This document shows positions 22,883 to 32,247 of a DNA stretch of 64,000 nt, piece by piece. Under the pieces are notes generated by a model. That model saw nothing but the letters and a program-made list of their open reading frames with translations. It was not told the DNA's origin and made no database searches. This DNA is from Clostridia bacterium (GTDB lineage: Bacteria > Bacillota > Clostridia > Christensenellales > CAG-138): positions 1 to 64,000 of the forward strand of contig JAFWJN010000012.1 in the NCBI GenBank assembly GCA_017514685.1. The letters are read 5' to 3'. The first letter of the stretch is position 1; every line of letters begins with the position of its first letter. Position numbers and translations under genes: made by a program.

Positions 22883-24352
22883 TTAGTTTTCTGCTTTCGG
22901 AGCTTCTTCCGGTGCTTTATCCTTGGGAATGATAATATTGAGAAGGATCGCAATCAAAGCAGCAGGAACGATTCCGGAGCCGCCGAAGATATATTTCAGC
23001 CATTGCGGCATGAAAGCCTGGGCTGCGGTTGAAGAACCAAGACCAAAGCCGAGACCGAGAGCAATCGCGACGATCGTTGCATTTCTGCCCGTAAGCGGTT
23101 CTTTGGTGATCAGATTGATACCGGAGATCACGATGCTCGCGAACATGAAAACTGCAGCGCCGCCGAGAACAGGCTGCGGCATGATGTTGATAATCGCACC
23201 GATTTTCGGGAACAAACCGGCAAGAACGAGGATGCCTGCGCCCATGGCGATTGCAAAGCGGTTAACAACCTTCGTCATTCCGACAAGACCGACGTTCTGA
23301 CTGAAAGAAGTGTTCGGAAGGACGCCGAACAGTGCAGCGATGGAAGAACCGAAACCGTCGCAAACGACGGAACCGGACAACTCCTTGTCTGTGGGAGCAC
23401 GGTTCAAACCGCCTTCAACAACACCGGAAGTATCGCCGATGGTTTCGACTGCCGTTACGATGAACATGATGCACATCGGAATGATCGCATCAAGACGGAA
23501 ACGGATATTCGTGAAGATTTCTTTCGGAGGGAGGGGAATTGCAAACCATTTGGCGGTTGCGACCTGTTCCCATTTCGTGATATATGCGGGAACCACAGTT
23601 GCTTCGGCGATTTCGATCGTGTTGGGCAGAACAAAACCCATGATCAGAGAAGCGATATATCCGACGATGATACCGAGAAGAACCGAAGCGATGGACGGGA
23701 ATCCTTTAAACGCATGTTTGAAGACCAGAATCGCAATCAAGGTGATCAATCCGAGCAGGAGATTCCACATGCTTCCGAAGTCTTTCACACCTGAGCCGCC
23801 TCCGAAGAAGTTGATACCAACGGAGATCAGGCTTAAGCCGATTGCAATAACGACCGTACCGGTTACTACCGGTGGGAAGAACTTCCGCAGCGGTTTGATC
23901 AAAAAGCCGAGTCCCATTTCGAATACGCCGCCTACGATACAGGTCCCCATCAGTACACCATAGGCGAAGATGCCGGCATTGGCATCCGTTGTGATCGTTC
24001 CGGCTGCAATACCGCCCATTGTGCTGATTGCAATCGAGTTGTTGATGCCGATAAACCCGGAGGAAGTACCCATGACGATCGGTAGTCTTCCGCCGATGGG
24101 TCCGATCGGATAGAGCTGGATAAATGTCACCACGCCGGCGATAACCATTGCGTTTTGGAGCAGCGTAACTCGGAGATCACCGAATCCATTATCTACCGTT
24201 AGACCGCAGGTAGCGAGGATGATCAGAAGCGGTGAAAGATTGCCGACAAACATCGCCAGAACATGCTGTAACCCGAGCGGAACAGCCTGACTGAGCGGAA
24301 TTCGTCCGTTCAGGTCATAAGGCGAAGTATAGTTTGGTTTTTTCTTTTCCAT
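22883..24352 (-). CDS. NCS2 (NAT) family nucleobase permease, uric acid/xanthine type
   Basis: 489 residues, about 14 membrane helices. The NAT signature reads FSQNVGLVGMTKV (about 330), of the QN-V-G-xxx-xT form seen in xanthine and urate permeases. Also seen: QHVLAMFVGNLSPLLI in helix 1 and the acidic residue in TAVETIGDTSGV (about 290). The protein should import a purine base (xanthine or urate) with a proton. It ends in a charged lysine/glutamate tail. Single gene, own promoter at 24382, AGGAGG before the ATG. No xanthine dehydrogenase or phosphoribosyltransferase is adjacent, so the substrate is not fixed. Confidence 0.88.
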   Translation of the reverse strand: MEKKKPNYTSPYDLNGRIPLSQAVPLGLQHVLAMFVGNLSPLLIILATCGLTVDNGFGDLRVTLLQNAMVIAGVVTFIQLYPIGPIGGRLPIVMGTSSGFIGINNSIAISTMGGIAAGTITTDANAGIFAYGVLMGTCIVGGVFEMGLGFLIKPLRKFFPPVVTGTVVIAIGLSLISVGINFFGGGSGVKDFGSMWNLLLGLITLIAILVFKHAFKGFPSIASVLLGIIVGYIASLIMGFVLPNTIEIAEATVVPAYITKWEQVATAKWFAIPLPPKEIFTNIRFRLDAIIPMCIMFIVTAVETIGDTSGVVEGGLNRAPTDKELSGSVVCDGFGSSIAALFGVLPNTSFSQNVGLVGMTKVVNRFAIAMGAGILVLAGLFPKIGAIINIMPQPVLGGAAVFMFASIVISGINLITKEPLTGRNATIVAIALGLGFGLGSSTAAQAFMPQWLKYIFGGSGIVPAALIAILLNIIIPKDKAPEEAPKAEN

Positions 24353-24381
24353 ATGATACCTCCTATTAGTATTCTAATGTC

Positions 24382-24410
24382 ATTTTACAGAATGTATATA
24401 ATTTGGTCAA
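24382..24410 (-). promoter_or_regulatory. Promoter of the NCS2 permease
   Basis: On the minus strand TTGACC (24410-24405), 17-nt spacer, TAAAAT (24387-24382). The short leader (about 25 nt) leaves no room for a purine riboswitch. Confidence 0.75.
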
Positions 24411-24511
24411 GTTCTGAATATGTGATTTGTGGGATTAATTGCTTCGTTCTCAAATGTCAGAAACAGATAACTGCATGAAGATGACGCTTGCAAATAACCC
24501 TCGTTTTTGAT

Positions 24512-24521
24512 ATGTTATAAT
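24512..24521 (+). promoter_or_regulatory. Extended -10 promoter of the surE operon
   Basis: TGTTATAAT (24513-24521) is a consensus -10 box (24516-24521) with a TGN extension and no good -35. The transcript would start near 24528 with GGGAGA before the ATG at 24547. Confidence 0.6.
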
Positions 24522-24546
24522 AAGATTATTATGCGGGAGAATATGA

Positions 24547-25326
24547 ATGAACATTCTGCTTTCTAATGATGATGGAATCAATGCGCCTGGAATGGATGCG
24601 CTGATCCGAGGACTAATCAAAAAGCATAAGGTGTTTGTCTCAGCACCGAGCACTCAGAAGAGTTCAATCAGCAGGGCAGTATCGATCGGGATCCCGGTAC
24701 GAGTGGAAAAGAGAACAATGCAGGCATTTCCACAGGTTACTGCGTTTGCTGTTGACGGTACTCCGGTAGATTGTGTTAGGATTGCTCTTGGAAACCTGAT
24801 TCATGAGAAAATTGATCTTTGTATGACCGGAATTAATTTTGGTTATAATATCGGAACAGATACACTTTATTCCGGGACGGCAGCGGCAGCCTTGGAAGCA
24901 GCCGTAAACGGCATTCCGGCGGTTGCGCTTTCTCTGGGGCTTGAAAACAAAGGCAGTCACTATGATACAGCAGCGGAAGTTGCTCTTAGGATGGTTGATT
25001 TTTGCAAAAGACATCCACTTCCAAGAGGAGCATTCTATAATGTGAATATCCCGGATGTTCCTGCCTCAAATCTGAAAGGAGCTAAAATTACGACACTTTC
25101 GGATATCCCGTATGATCTGAAATATCTGGAAACTGAAGATAACTTGGGAAACCGGTACTATACAACACCATGGGATAAAGATCCGGAAACAGAACCGGAT
25201 ACTGACAGATCAGCAGTTCTGGATGGTTTTGTTGCGATTTCTGCTTTGATTTTCGATAACGAGAACAATTCTTTGTTCGGAGCAGTTGATCAGGAAGAGC
25301 TGAATCAAATAGGAGGCATCGGATGA
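24547..25326 (+). CDS. surE: 5'/3'-nucleotidase SurE
   Basis: Metal-dependent nucleotidase and exopolyphosphatase that dephosphorylates nucleoside monophosphates. Seen: ILLSNDDGINAPG (Asp-Asp metal ligands, about 4), APSTQKSSISRAVS (about 38), VDGTPVDCVRIAL and the metal-ligand Asn region TGINFGYNIGTDTLYSGTA (about 93). 259 residues, usual length. First gene of a tightly packed operon: the next start overlaps its stop by 4 nt. Confidence 0.95.
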   Translation: MNILLSNDDGINAPGMDALIRGLIKKHKVFVSAPSTQKSSISRAVSIGIPVRVEKRTMQAFPQVTAFAVDGTPVDCVRIALGNLIHEKIDLCMTGINFGYNIGTDTLYSGTAAAALEAAVNGIPAVALSLGLENKGSHYDTAAEVALRMVDFCKRHPLPRGAFYNVNIPDVPASNLKGAKITTLSDIPYDLKYLETEDNLGNRYYTTPWDKDPETEPDTDRSAVLDGFVAISALIFDNENNSLFGAVDQEELNQIGGIG

Positions 25327-26549
25327 AAGTCGCGGTTGTCGGTGGCGGAGCTGCAGGTATGATCGCAGCTGTTTTCTCCGCCCGGAACGGAAACGAGACG
25401 ATTCTTCTGGAGCAGAATGAAAAACTCGGGAAAAAGCTTTATATCACGGGGAAAGGCCGCTGCAATCTGACCAACGCCTGCGGATGGGAGGAGTTTTTCC
25501 AAAACATTCCGAGAAATCCGAGATTTCTTTACAGTGCACGGTCGTTCTTCGGTCCGGAAGATATCATATCTCTTGTGGAAAAAGCAGGGATCCCTACGAA
25601 AACAGAACGCGGAAAACGTGTTTTTCCGGTTTCCGACAAATCAAGCGATATAATTAAGGCACTCTCCAAAACCCTCGCAAGTGAAGGTGTATCCGTTCGT
25701 TTGAATTCCCGGGTGAAGGAGATAATCGTTGAGGAGAATACAGTCTGCGGAATTCGGATCGGTCAGGAAGTGGAGCCGTTTGATGCTGTCATATTGGCAA
25801 CCGGCGGATTGTCTTATCCGTCAACGGGGAGTACGGGGGACGGATTCCGTTTTGCAAAAGCGCTCGGCCATACTGTGACCCCTTTGTATGGGTCCCTGGT
25901 TCCGTTGGAAACAGAAGAGTCGTGGTGCCGATCGCTTTCCGGGCTGACACTGAAGAATGTGACGCTGACCGCTTTCCGGGGTAAAAAACAGCTGTTTTCA
26001 GAGCTTGGCGAAATGCTGTTTACCCACTTCGGAGTAAGCGGACCGCTGGTGCTGTCGTGTTCGGCGCTGATCGCGGAGCAGCCGGCAGGAGTAACGCTCT
26101 TCATCGATTTCAAACCCGGACTTTCGGAAGAACAGCTGGATGCGAGAATTATAAGAGATATTGCAGCAAATACAAGAAAGACCCTCGCCGGAGCGCTCTA
26201 CGGGCTTCTTCCTCAGAGACTGTTGACCGTTGTACTGGAGCAGGCTCATCTTGATGCGGAAATGAGCGCGTCATCATTCACAAGGGAACAGAGGAAAACA
26301 CTTGTCAATACTTTGAAGGCACTCCCACTTCATGTGAAGAGCACTAGGCCGATTGAAGAGGCAATCATCACAAGAGGCGGAATTGAAATAAAGGAAGTCA
26401 ATCCTTCCACGATGGAATCTAAAAAAATCAGAAATCTCTACTTTGCCGGTGAGATGCTTGATGTGGATGGGTTCACAGGCGGATTCAATTTGCAGACCGC
26501 ATGGGCAACAGGTGCACTGGCGGGAAGCAGTATTAAGGAGCAGGTATGA
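25323..26549 (+). CDS. NAD(P)/FAD-dependent oxidoreductase, HI0933/YhiN family
   Basis: 408-residue flavoprotein. FAD-binding GGGAAGMIAA at the N-terminus (about 7), EKLGKKLYITGKGRCNLTNA (about 36-55) which marks the HI0933 family, ILATGGLSYPSTGSTGDG (about 158) and the C-terminal FAD contact FAGEMLDVDGFTGGFNLQ (about 373-390). The role of this widespread family is still poorly defined. It is encoded between surE and cmk with 4-nt overlaps on both sides, an arrangement seen in many Clostridia. Confidence 0.9.
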   Translation: MKVAVVGGGAAGMIAAVFSARNGNETILLEQNEKLGKKLYITGKGRCNLTNACGWEEFFQNIPRNPRFLYSARSFFGPEDIISLVEKAGIPTKTERGKRVFPVSDKSSDIIKALSKTLASEGVSVRLNSRVKEIIVEENTVCGIRIGQEVEPFDAVILATGGLSYPSTGSTGDGFRFAKALGHTVTPLYGSLVPLETEESWCRSLSGLTLKNVTLTAFRGKKQLFSELGEMLFTHFGVSGPLVLSCSALIAEQPAGVTLFIDFKPGLSEEQLDARIIRDIAANTRKTLAGALYGLLPQRLLTVVLEQAHLDAEMSASSFTREQRKTLVNTLKALPLHVKSTRPIEEAIITRGGIEIKEVNPSTMESKKIRNLYFAGEMLDVDGFTGGFNLQTAWATGALAGSSIKEQV

Positions 26550-27208
26550 AATATAGTATTGCAATTGACGGTCCCGCAGGAGCGGGAAAGAGCACAGTAG
26601 CAAAAATCGCAGCAAAAAGGCTTGGGATTCCATATCTGGATACGGGAGCCATGTACCGTGCGGCAGCGGTTGCCTGCAAACAGAATGCGGTTGATGTCAA
26701 AGATTGGGATGCTGTCAGAGCATTTCTTCCCTTCATGAATATCGAAGTAAGATACCTGCCGACCGGAGAGCAAAGAATGATTTCGGACGGAGAAGATATC
26801 ACACATCTGCTTCGTACGGAAGAAATCTCGCAGGGGGCTTCCCTTGTCAGCATGATTCCGGAAGTAAGGGATTATCTCGTCGAACTGCAGCGTAAAGTGG
26901 CGCATGCACAGGCTGTTATCATGGACGGCCGTGACATCTGCACAAACGTTCTCTCGGATACTCCGCATAAGTTTTTTATTACCGCATCTGCAGAAGAGCG
27001 TGCCCGGCGCAGAGTCAAGCAGCTTGTTGAACAGGGACAGCCTGCTGATTATGAAACAATTTTGAATGACATAATACGACGTGACAAGCAGGACAGTGAA
27101 AGAGAATACATGCCGCTGGTGTGCAAAGAAGATACAATTAAGATTGACACGACAGAATTAACAATAGACGAAGTCGTTGACGCGCTGCTTCGGGAGGTAC
27201 GAGAATAA
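26546..27208 (+). CDS. cmk: Cytidylate kinase
   Basis: Phosphorylates CMP and dCMP with ATP. P-loop GPAGAGKST (about 8), LDTGAMYRA (about 31), the NMP-binding insert, VIMDGRDICTNVLSDT (about 122) and the lid RAR-RVKQL region. 220 residues, the usual size for bacterial Cmk. Overlaps the flavoprotein gene by 4 nt and plsC by 1 nt (TAATG). Confidence 0.96.
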   Translation: MKYSIAIDGPAGAGKSTVAKIAAKRLGIPYLDTGAMYRAAAVACKQNAVDVKDWDAVRAFLPFMNIEVRYLPTGEQRMISDGEDITHLLRTEEISQGASLVSMIPEVRDYLVELQRKVAHAQAVIMDGRDICTNVLSDTPHKFFITASAEERARRRVKQLVEQGQPADYETILNDIIRRDKQDSEREYMPLVCKEDTIKIDTTELTIDEVVDALLREVRE

Positions 27209-27807
27209 TGCTTTATTTTCTTGCTTATATTCTGGCAGTTCCGATTCTAACCCTTATTTACAGACCTAAGGTGCTGAACAGAAAAGCCCTCAGACAGAAA
27301 GGAAGAGTCATATATGTTGCGAACCATCTGACGATGGGAGATCCGATCGCATTGGCGGCAATTATTCCGAGAGTTGTGCATTTTATGGCAAAAGCAACTC
27401 TGTCAGACAATCGTTTTATGGCCTGGGTATTCCGTTCACTTTTGACATTCCCTGTCGTACAATACACTGCGGATACCAAAGCAATTCGTAAAGCAATTGA
27501 TCTTCTTGAACGGGAAAAGGCATTCGGAGTTTTTCCGGAAGGCCATCGAGCAACGGATGGAACAGATATGGATACCATCGACAAGGGATGCGCGTTTATT
27601 GCTGTCCGGGCAAACGCACCGATTGTCCCCATGTATATAATGCCTCATGCTTTTAAACTTGGCGGCAGATGGAAGATTGCAGTCGGGAATCCGATTTATC
27701 CGGAAGAAGTTGCAGCCCGCTGTCCGGCGAAAAAGCCTGTCGATGCAGTGAATGCCGCACTCGCGGACGAGATGATGACACTGAGAGACCAGGCCAGGAG
27801 CCTCTGA
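27208..27807 (+). CDS. plsC: 1-acyl-sn-glycerol-3-phosphate acyltransferase
   Basis: 199 residues. Acyltransferase motif I VANHLTMGDPIA has the NHxxxxD catalytic pair (about 34-39); motif III is FPEGHRATDG (about 110) and motif IV IVPMYI (about 138). One N-terminal hydrophobic segment anchors it to the inner face of the membrane, where it makes phosphatidic acid from lysophosphatidic acid. It overlaps the ispH-rpsA start by 1 nt. The cmk-plsC-ispH/rpsA order is a well-known block in Clostridia. Confidence 0.92.
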   Translation: MLYFLAYILAVPILTLIYRPKVLNRKALRQKGRVIYVANHLTMGDPIALAAIIPRVVHFMAKATLSDNRFMAWVFRSLLTFPVVQYTADTKAIRKAIDLLEREKAFGVFPEGHRATDGTDMDTIDKGCAFIAVRANAPIVPMYIMPHAFKLGGRWKIAVGNPIYPEEVAARCPAKKPVDAVNAALADEMMTLRDQARSL

Positions 27808-30203
27808 TGAAAATACTAGTTGGAAAACACAGCGGTTTCTGCTTTGGCGTGCAGAGAGCGGTCAGAATGGCCGAAGAGGCGTCAGAGCATGGGACCGTTT
27901 ATACTTATGGAAAAATCATCCATAACGATGAAGTTGTCGAAGATCTACGCCAAAAGGGCGTATTTCCTGCGGATTCGTTAGAAGAGTTAAATGAAGGGGA
28001 CACGCTGATCATACGTGCTCACGGCGCACCTCCAAAGGTTTACCGTGAATGTGAAAAGAAAGGGATCCGTGTTCTGGATGCAACCTGTCCTTTCGTTATG
28101 CGGACTCATCGCATAGCGGAGGAAGCGGCAAAGCACAACGAACTTTTCTACATTGCAGGACGCCCGGATCATCCGGAAATCATCGGTATCATCGGTTGTG
28201 CGGGAGAAAAAGCATTTGTGTTGGAGAACTCCGAGCAGGCGTCCGAGGAACCTGAATCAATGACAGCTGTTCTGACTTCTCAGACAACGCTTAAACAGGA
28301 TGTTTTTGAAAAGATCAAGGAAGCGCTGAAGGCCCGAATTGCAGATCTTTCTGTTTATGATACGATCTGTGATACGACAAGACTGAGGCAGGAGGAAGCG
28401 GAAGCGTTATCCAAAGTCTGCACGCGGATGTTTGTTTTAGGCTCCCTTGGAAGTGCCAACACAAAAGCACTGTATGATTTGTGTAAGGAACACTGTAAAA
28501 ATGCCGAAATCATCGATAAAATCGATAAAATTCCTCTTGAAAAATGCAAACACGATGATATAATAGGAATAGTCGCCGGAGCATCGACTCCAATAGCGAC
28601 TATTAGGGAGGTATATTCACGAATGAGCGAACTCGAAAAGACGATCGAAACCATCGAAGCGGAAGCTCCCGCTGAGGTTGTCGTCGAAACCACTGAACCC
28701 GTCGCGGAAGAGACCGTGGCAGAGACCGTTGCTGTCGAAGCGGAAAAAGCAGTTTGTGAAGCTTGCGAAGCCGTTGAAGAAAAGGCTGAGGAAGTTGTTG
28801 AGGCTGCTGAAGAAGTTGCTGAAGCTGTTCAGGAAAAAGCTGAAGAATCCGCCGATAATTTTGAACAAGCCTTTGAAAAGACCGTCAAGCGTATCCGCCC
28901 CGGTCAGTTTATTACCGGCACGGTGCTGCAGGTAGTTGATGGCGAAGTTTTCGTTAACATCGGCTACAAATCCGACGGAATCGTTCCGAAAACTGAATTC
29001 TCAGCTGATCCGGAACTCCGTCCGGAAGACGTTGTCAAAGAGGGCGACAGCATTGATGTCGAAGTCCTTAAGGTCAATGATGGTGAAGGCAATGTGCTCC
29101 TTTCCCGCAAGAATGTCGAAGGCAAGAAAGTTTGGGATGAGCTCCTTTCTCCGGAATCTGTCGGCCAGGTTTATGACGCCGTCGGCAAAGAGGTCGTCAA
29201 AGGCGGTCTCGTAACCGATATCAAAGGCGTGCGCGCTTTTGTGCCCGCTTCGCTCGTTTCGACTAAATATGTTGAAAAACTTGACGAATATGTCGGCAAG
29301 ACCTTTAAGGTTAAGATCCTCGAAGTAGACCGCCAGAGAAAGCGCATGGTCGCTTCCGCAAAGCAGGTTCTGCTGGATGAGGCAGCTGCTGCAAAGCAGG
29401 CAAAGTGGGATGCACTGGTTGTTGGCGAGAAAGTCCACGGCGTTGTTCGCAGAATCACTGATTTCGGTGCTTTTGTTGACATCGGCGGCATCGACGGTCT
29501 CGTTCATGTAACCGACTGCGCATGGGGCAGAGTCAAGCAGCCGAGCGATGCACTGTCAATCGGTCAGGAGATCGAAGTTCTGATTCTTAATGTAGATAAG
29601 GAAAAGGAACGTGTTTCTCTGGGCTACAAGCAGCTCCAGCCCAAGCCCTGGACCAAAGCGGCTGAAAAGTATCCGATCGGTTCCATCGTTGAAGGCAAAG
29701 TCGTCCGTATCGTGCCGTTCGGTGCATTTGTAGCACTTGAACCGACGATCGACGGTTTGATTCACATTTCTCAGGTCGCTGTCAAGCGCGTTGAGAAAGT
29801 TGAAGATGAACTGAAGGTTGGCGACATCGTCCGTTGCAAAGTTCTGGAAGTCAATGTCGAAGCGAAGCGCATCAGCCTGTCCCGCAAGGAAGCGATCCTT
29901 GAGGAGAATCCTGAAGTTGCAGAGCAGCTGGCAGCTGAAAAAGCAGAGCGCGAGCGTCTCTATCAGGAAAGAAAAGCAGCACGTGAGCAGGCGAACAAAG
30001 AGCGTCAGGAACGTCAGGAGCGTCGTGCCCATGAGACTGCGCAGAGCAATGCAAGCGCACCCGCAAATCCCGAGCGTCAGACCTCTCGTCCGGATCGCCG
30101 CCGTCGCAGCGAAGACGGAGAGTATGAACTTCCTCCGGTACAGCAGACCACCACATCTCTGGCTGATCTGTTTGCAAACTTCAAACCGGAAAACGAAGAA
30201 TAA
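27807..30203 (+). CDS. ispH-rpsA: Fusion of 4-hydroxy-3-methylbut-2-enyl diphosphate reductase (IspH) and ribosomal protein S1
   Basis: 798 residues. Residues 1 to about 275 are IspH, the last enzyme of the MEP isoprenoid pathway: [4Fe-4S] cysteines in SGFCFGV (about 13), DATCPFV (about 96) and YDTICDTT (about 188), and the His/Glu pair of DHPEIIG. A Glu/Ala-rich linker (about 276-350) follows, then four S1 RNA-binding repeats (about 361-430, 446-515, 532-600, 620-695) and a charged tail with SLADLFANF near the end. Such fusions are known in Clostridia. An in-frame ATG at 28623 (residue 273) has GGGAGGT 10 nt upstream, so S1 alone could also be made. Start at 27807 because it fits the IspH N-terminus and the plsC junction. 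Confidence 0.95.
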   Translation: MKILVGKHSGFCFGVQRAVRMAEEASEHGTVYTYGKIIHNDEVVEDLRQKGVFPADSLEELNEGDTLIIRAHGAPPKVYRECEKKGIRVLDATCPFVMRTHRIAEEAAKHNELFYIAGRPDHPEIIGIIGCAGEKAFVLENSEQASEEPESMTAVLTSQTTLKQDVFEKIKEALKARIADLSVYDTICDTTRLRQEEAEALSKVCTRMFVLGSLGSANTKALYDLCKEHCKNAEIIDKIDKIPLEKCKHDDIIGIVAGASTPIATIREVYSRMSELEKTIETIEAEAPAEVVVETTEPVAEETVAETVAVEAEKAVCEACEAVEEKAEEVVEAAEEVAEAVQEKAEESADNFEQAFEKTVKRIRPGQFITGTVLQVVDGEVFVNIGYKSDGIVPKTEFSADPELRPEDVVKEGDSIDVEVLKVNDGEGNVLLSRKNVEGKKVWDELLSPESVGQVYDAVGKEVVKGGLVTDIKGVRAFVPASLVSTKYVEKLDEYVGKTFKVKILEVDRQRKRMVASAKQVLLDEAAAAKQAKWDALVVGEKVHGVVRRITDFGAFVDIGGIDGLVHVTDCAWGRVKQPSDALSIGQEIEVLILNVDKEKERVSLGYKQLQPKPWTKAAEKYPIGSIVEGKVVRIVPFGAFVALEPTIDGLIHISQVAVKRVEKVEDELKVGDIVRCKVLEVNVEAKRISLSRKEAILEENPEVAEQLAAEKAERERLYQERKAAREQANKERQERQERRAHETAQSNASAPANPERQTSRPDRRRRSEDGEYELPPVQQTTTSLADLFANFKPENEE
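28606..28625 (+). promoter_or_regulatory. Internal ribosome binding site at the IspH/S1 junction
   Basis: GGGAGGT (28606-28612) and ATG (28623-28625) with a 10-nt gap, in frame with the S1 half. It falls exactly between the two domains, which suggests a separate S1 product or the relic of two genes. Confidence 0.45.
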
Positions 30204-30232
30204 TCTTCGGGAATTCAAAAACGAAAGAAAAA

Positions 30233-30264
30233 GGAAAGCCGATCCAATGAGATCGGCTTTCTTG
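30233..30264. terminator. Terminator after the surE-rpsA operon
   Basis: Stem AAAGCCGATC/GATCGGCTTT with loop CAATGA, followed by CTTGTCTT on the plus strand; on the minus strand TTTCCTTTTTC follows, so it also serves the convergent HAD gene. Confidence 0.85.
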
Positions 30265-30284
30265 TCTTCATTCCTATCGGACTC

Positions 30285-31079
30285 TCAGCGAATCAGCCCG
30301 TAATGAAGAAGCGCTTTTTCGATTCCGTCATCGTAGAAACCGCTTGTAACATATTCGCATACGGCTTTCACTGAATCGGGCGCTTCCGCCATTGCAACAG
30401 AATGCAGTACGGACTGCAGCATAGGAAGGTCGTTCGGTCCGTCACCGAAAGCAAAGCAGTTTTCTGCGGGAATATTCAGCATAGAGCGGACATATAAAAT
30501 TCCTGTCTGTTTGGAATATCCTTTACGGATACATTCATAGAAATGATCACGTCCTCGGTCTATGACGGTGCATTTTTCCTTTATAAAACCGAGAAATGTT
30601 TTCAGATCAGAATGATCTGTCTCAAAAACACAAAACTTATCAAAGCGAAAAGACGAATCAGTAACAGAACCATGGGTGATAAGTCCATAAGAATCAAACC
30701 GATCACGGTCGGAACGGATCAGTTGAGGAACAGGTCCGGAAAAATCGAGCCAGAGTCCGTTTTCAGATTCATATAGAGAATCGAGACCGCAATGACGACT
30801 CAGAGCTGCAATTTCATGACTCTCTTCAATGGAAAAACCTTCGTGAAGAATTGTTTTCCCCTCGAACTCAATATGCTGCCCACAGGAACAGACATAGCCG
30901 TCGAACCCGAGTGCCCTGACGCGTCGGTCGATATGACCGAACGGACGGCCCGTGTTGACAAAACAGAGCGCTCCGGTCTGCTGTACTGCTTTCAGAGCAC
31001 GAATCGTGGAGGCAGGAATCAGACCATCTGAATCGATGATTGTTCCGTCTATATCAAAGAAAAGAAGTGCTTTTTCCAT
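30285..31079 (-). CDS. HAD-superfamily (Cof-type) sugar-phosphate or flavin-phosphate phosphatase
   Basis: 264 residues from the ATG at 31079, which places the nucleophile motif FFDIDGTII at about residue 8 behind a GGCGGG site. Motif II is CFVNTGRP, the motif III Lys lies in GYSKQTG (about 190) and motif IV is FAFGDGPNDLPML (about 210). The C2-type cap between motifs II and III places it in the Cof/IIB group. Members dephosphorylate varied small phosphates, and the substrate cannot be told. On the minus strand alone, opposite the neighbouring operons. TATAAT on the minus strand at 31116-31111 is its likely -10 box. Confidence 0.88.
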   Translation of the reverse strand: MEKALLFFDIDGTIIDSDGLIPASTIRALKAVQQTGALCFVNTGRPFGHIDRRVRALGFDGYVCSCGQHIEFEGKTILHEGFSIEESHEIAALSRHCGLDSLYESENGLWLDFSGPVPQLIRSDRDRFDSYGLITHGSVTDSSFRFDKFCVFETDHSDLKTFLGFIKEKCTVIDRGRDHFYECIRKGYSKQTGILYVRSMLNIPAENCFAFGDGPNDLPMLQSVLHSVAMAEAPDSVKAVCEYVTSGFYDDGIEKALLHYGLIR

Positions 31080-31193
31080 GCAGTGTCCCGCCTGTCTGGT
31101 TTTCCATCGAATTATACTTCTTTTTTTCAATGGAAAAAAGGATTTTATGAAAAAAAGTAGAAATTATTAATAACGTCTCTTTTTGGAGGGTAT

Positions 31194-32210
31194 ATGACGC
31201 AAGACGGGTATCTTCGCAAACAACGGGAAGAGTGGGAAAAGCAAATGCTTTCTCCATATGCCATGTTGGTTGTGAATTCCAAAGGACGGGAGGTTCCCAT
31301 GGAACCATGTCCTCTCCGGACTGATTTTATTCGTGACAGGGACAGAATCCTGCATTGCAAGTCATTCCGCCGCATGAAACATAAGACTCAGGTTTTTTTA
31401 TCTCCGACAGGCGACCACTACAGAACCCGGCTGACGCATACGCTGGAAGTAGCCCAGATTGCAAGAACGATCTCAAGAGCTCTGAGACTGAATGAAGATT
31501 TGACAGAAGCAATTGCACTGGGCCATGATCTCGGGCACACACCGTTCGGACATGCAGGTGAGGAGGTTCTCAATTCGCTGGTTCCAGGAGGATTTGAACA
31601 TAATATACAAAGCCTCCGGGTCGTGGAACGTCTTGAGTATGAAGGAAAAGGTCTGAATCTGACCTGGGAAGTAAGAGACGGCATACTGAATCACAAACGG
31701 AGCGGGCACCCTGCGACACTGGAAGGAAAGGTTGTTTCTTTTGCTGACAGGATCGCATATCTGAATCATGATATCGACGATTCCATCCGAGCGGGGATTC
31801 TGAAAGAGGAACAAATTCCGGAATCCTGCAGGAAACTGTTCGGAGAGTCCCATTCCCAAAGGATCAATAATCTGATCATCAATATCGTGGAAAACAGTCT
31901 GGACCGTCTGGTGATTCGCTTTTCAGACGATTATGCCGAAGAATTTGATAAACTAAGAACTTTCATGTTTGAGAGCGTATATCTGAATCCAACGGCGAAA
32001 GGTGAGGAAGTAAAGGCAAAAGCCCTCTTTAAGAGTCTGTACTTCTACTATCTTGAAAATCCGGATCAGATGCCGGAAGAGTATCTCGCCATTAAGGAAA
32101 CGGACGGTATTGAACGCGCAGTCGCTGATTTCCTGTCCGGGATGACGGATAATTATGCGATTCATGATTATGAAAGAATCTTTGTCCCATCCGGTTGGGA
32201 TGGAATCTGA
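31194..32210 (+). CDS. dgt: dGTPase-like deoxynucleoside triphosphate triphosphohydrolase
   Basis: 338-residue HD-domain protein. Seen: CKSFRRMKHKTQVF, HYRTRLTHTLEVAQIARTI split as RTRLTHTLEVAQ (about 77, first metal His), the HD pair in IALGHDLGHTPFGHAGE (about 106-122) and FADRIAYLNHDIDD (about 180, last metal Asp). It hydrolyses dNTPs to the nucleoside and triphosphate. Start ATG with TTGGAGGG upstream. It lies just before dnaG and rpoD, an order shared with other Clostridia. Confidence 0.93.
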   Translation: MTQDGYLRKQREEWEKQMLSPYAMLVVNSKGREVPMEPCPLRTDFIRDRDRILHCKSFRRMKHKTQVFLSPTGDHYRTRLTHTLEVAQIARTISRALRLNEDLTEAIALGHDLGHTPFGHAGEEVLNSLVPGGFEHNIQSLRVVERLEYEGKGLNLTWEVRDGILNHKRSGHPATLEGKVVSFADRIAYLNHDIDDSIRAGILKEEQIPESCRKLFGESHSQRINNLIINIVENSLDRLVIRFSDDYAEEFDKLRTFMFESVYLNPTAKGEEVKAKALFKSLYFYYLENPDQMPEEYLAIKETDGIERAVADFLSGMTDNYAIHDYERIFVPSGWDGI

Positions 32211-32247
32211 AAACGTTACATACAAGGAATTTTGATTATCATATCAT

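Noticed and set aside
27669-27806. 46-codon in-frame extension upstream of ispH
   Set aside because: It lies inside plsC in another frame; the family N-terminus and the 1-nt plsC junction support 27807.
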